Below, piece by piece: positions 5,679 to 6,899 of a stretch of 6,899 nucleotides of DNA. A model generated the notes under the pieces. That model saw only the letters and a list, made by a program, of their open reading frames with translations, did not search any database and had not been told where the DNA came from. Source of the stretch: Hyphomicrobiales bacterium (lineage in GTDB: Bacteria > Pseudomonadota > Alphaproteobacteria > Rhizobiales > JAJFHB01); contig JAJFHB010000384.1 of assembly GCA_021775795.1 (NCBI GenBank), positions 1 to 6,899 of the forward strand. Direction: 5' to 3'. The position numbers and the translations under genes were made by a program. The stretch's first letter is position 1. Every line of letters starts with the position of its first letter.

Positions 5679-6560
5679 ATGGCGGTCAGGCGCAAAATAG
5701 TCGGGATCGACGGGCCGGAAACGCTGCATGCCGCGTTGCGGTCGGCGCAGTATCTCGCCGACGATGCGCTCGCTACGGCGGCTTACCTCGCCTTGGCGCT
5801 TGGCAAGCCCTTGTTGCTGGAAGGCATGCCCGGTGTCGGTAAGACCGAGGCTGCAAAGGCTTTGTCATCGGTACTGGGGCGGCAGCTCATCCGCCTGCAG
5901 TGTTACGAGGGCATTGATGCAGCGAATGCCATTTACGAATGGAATTATCCCCGCCAGATGCTGGCAATCCGCCAGGCCGGGGAAGAACAGGTCGACATCT
6001 ATCGCGATGAGTTTCTTATCGAACGGCCGATGTTGGCGGCACTTAAGGCACCGCAACGGGTGACCCTGCTGATTGACGAAATCGACCGCTCGGATCATGA
6101 GTTTGAAGCTCTGCTGCTGGAGTTTCTCTCGGACTTTCAGATCTCTATTCCCGAGCGTGGCACCATTCGCGCAACAGAACACCCGGTCGTTGTCTTGACC
6201 TCCAACCGGACGCGGGAACTTCACGAGGCATTGCGCCGCCGCTGTGTTTATCACTGGATTGACTACCCCGAGCCGGAGATGGAAGCGCAGATTGTCATGA
6301 TGCGCGCGAGTTCTGTGGCGGAAGCCACAGCCCATGCCGTTGTCGCGGCTGTCGGCCGTCTCCGCCAGGAACCGTTGGCCAAGCTTCCCGGTGTGGCTGA
6401 AACGGTTGAATGGGCGGAGGCTGCCACGCTTTTGAATGAACAGGGTGTGGCCTGGCCCGATGCCTTCAAGAGGGCGATTGGCGTGGCTGTGAAGGTTGAA
6501 GAAGATCTTGCACATGTATCGGAACGGATCGACACGATTGTTCCAGGAGTTGCGGCATGA
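5679..6560 (+). CDS. coxD: MoxR-family AAA+ ATPase, CoxD-like
   Basis: A 293-residue AAA+ ATPase, the same size as CoxD of Oligotropha (about 295). Walker A is GMPGVGKT at residues 49-56, Walker B is LLIDEID at 130-136, sensor 1 lies in TSNRTRE (174-180), and the Arg-rich LRRRC (185-189) holds a likely arginine finger. CYEGIDAANAIYEWNYPRQM after Walker A is characteristic of the CoxD branch of MoxR ATPases. In CO dehydrogenase, CoxD acts as an ATP-dependent chaperone needed for introducing sulfur and copper at the Mo centre; here it presumably helps mature this hydroxylase. The ATG at 5679 is chosen, with GAGG about 8 bases upstream, because upstream in-frame starts lie inside the large-subunit gene. 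The gap from the large-subunit C-half is 10 bases, and the stop overlaps the next start. Confidence 0.93.
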   Translation: MAVRRKIVGIDGPETLHAALRSAQYLADDALATAAYLALALGKPLLLEGMPGVGKTEAAKALSSVLGRQLIRLQCYEGIDAANAIYEWNYPRQMLAIRQAGEEQVDIYRDEFLIERPMLAALKAPQRVTLLIDEIDRSDHEFEALLLEFLSDFQISIPERGTIRATEHPVVVLTSNRTRELHEALRRRCVYHWIDYPEPEMEAQIVMMRASSVAEATAHAVVAAVGRLRQEPLAKLPGVAETVEWAEAATLLNEQGVAWPDAFKRAIGVAVKVEEDLAHVSERIDTIVPGVAA

Positions 6561-6899
6561 GCGGAACTGAAACCCTGCCGCGTGCAGCACGTCCTTTTGT
6601 GGAATTCCCAACTCTTCTTCGCAGTTACGGATTTGCCGTGGCGCCGGAACAGACCGTGGCTTTCCTGTCTGCAATTGAGCTCCTGGGCCCCCGGTCAATT
6701 CAACAAATACGCCGCGCCGGTCATGCCACCCTGGCTCCCCCCCGGGAGCGCCATGACGAATTTGATGCGCTTTTTGATGGCTTCTTCATCGGCCGGGAAA
6801 TCGCTGCGATGGCCAGTGGCGAGGATGACGATGAAGAGATGAAAGTCCAGGAAGAGGGGACAGGTGAGCAGGAACAGTTGATCTCGGAGGAGGACGATG
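6557..6899 (+). CDS. coxE: CoxE-like VWA-domain protein, N-terminal part (runs off window)
   Basis: The frame is open to the window end, giving 114 residues. The ATG overlaps the CoxD-like stop by 4 bases (ATGA), and AGGAG lies 7 bases upstream. The visible part matches the N-terminal region of CoxE proteins: F.TLLRSYGFAVAPEQ, FLSAIELLGP, a run of Arg-containing helices, then ER-H-DEFDALFDGFFIG. It continues into an acidic low-complexity segment (GEDDDEEM, ISEEDD) that typically precedes the metal-binding von Willebrand A domain, which lies outside the window. MoxR ATPases and VWA proteins work as pairs, and CoxD/CoxE is such a pair in CO dehydrogenase maturation at the membrane. The assignment relies partly on the neighbour because the VWA domain itself is not visible. 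Confidence 0.82.
   Translation, partial: MSGTETLPRAARPFVEFPTLLRSYGFAVAPEQTVAFLSAIELLGPRSIQQIRRAGHATLAPPRERHDEFDALFDGFFIGREIAAMASGEDDDEEMKVQEEGTGEQEQLISEEDD

Noticed and set aside
4721..5695. Long antisense open frame (324 codons) opposite the large-subunit C-half
   Set aside because: The + strand encodes a clearly conserved domain here; the antisense protein shows no recognisable family and is a GC-rich shadow, as are those at 2579-3352 and 5865-6698.

Overview
The window is a single run of co-directional, tightly packed genes on the + strand. It looks like part of one operon from an alphaproteobacterium, probably of the rhizobial order (Hyphomicrobiales). That placement rests on the GC-rich codon usage, the look of the proteins and the cox-type gene order, and it is an inference. 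Gaps between genes run from 11 bases down to 4-base ATGA overlaps. There is no intergenic space for a promoter or terminator, so transcription should start upstream of the window and continue past its end. I see no RNA genes, mobile elements or CRISPR arrays.

Layout: (1) bases 1-528, the C-terminal end of a flotillin-like membrane scaffold protein with a Gly/Ser/Asp-rich tail. (2) Bases 538-1445, two tandem paralogous SRPBCC-fold small proteins. (3) Bases 1442-5668, a three-component molybdenum hydroxylase of the xanthine dehydrogenase / aerobic CO dehydrogenase family, with an FAD subunit (M), a two-cluster [2Fe-2S] subunit (S) and a molybdopterin-binding large subunit (L). (4) Bases 5679-6899, a CoxD-type MoxR AAA+ ATPase and the start of a CoxE-type VWA-domain protein, the usual maturation pair for such enzymes.

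The most striking feature is that the large subunit is encoded as two proteins. The first (2768-4627) carries the hammerhead domain and first molybdopterin domain, then ends in a 141-residue Pro/Ala-rich, probably disordered tail. The second (4631-5668) carries the second molybdopterin domain with the DLGQG motif and the catalytic Glu (GPGE). The halves are in the same reading frame, separated only by TGA-TCC. The second has its own strong Shine-Dalgarno, AAGGAGG. This argues for a genuine split enzyme rather than a frameshift or sequencing error. The cofactor site would have to be assembled from two polypeptides.

Likely joint function (inference): the M, S, L-N and L-C proteins form a heterotetrameric unit that oxidises or hydroxylates an unidentified substrate. 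CoxD/CoxE would mature its Mo centre. The SRPBCC proteins and flotillin could dock it at the membrane or handle a hydrophobic ligand. Active-site signatures do not match form I CO dehydrogenase and only partly match xanthine dehydrogenase, so the substrate is left open.
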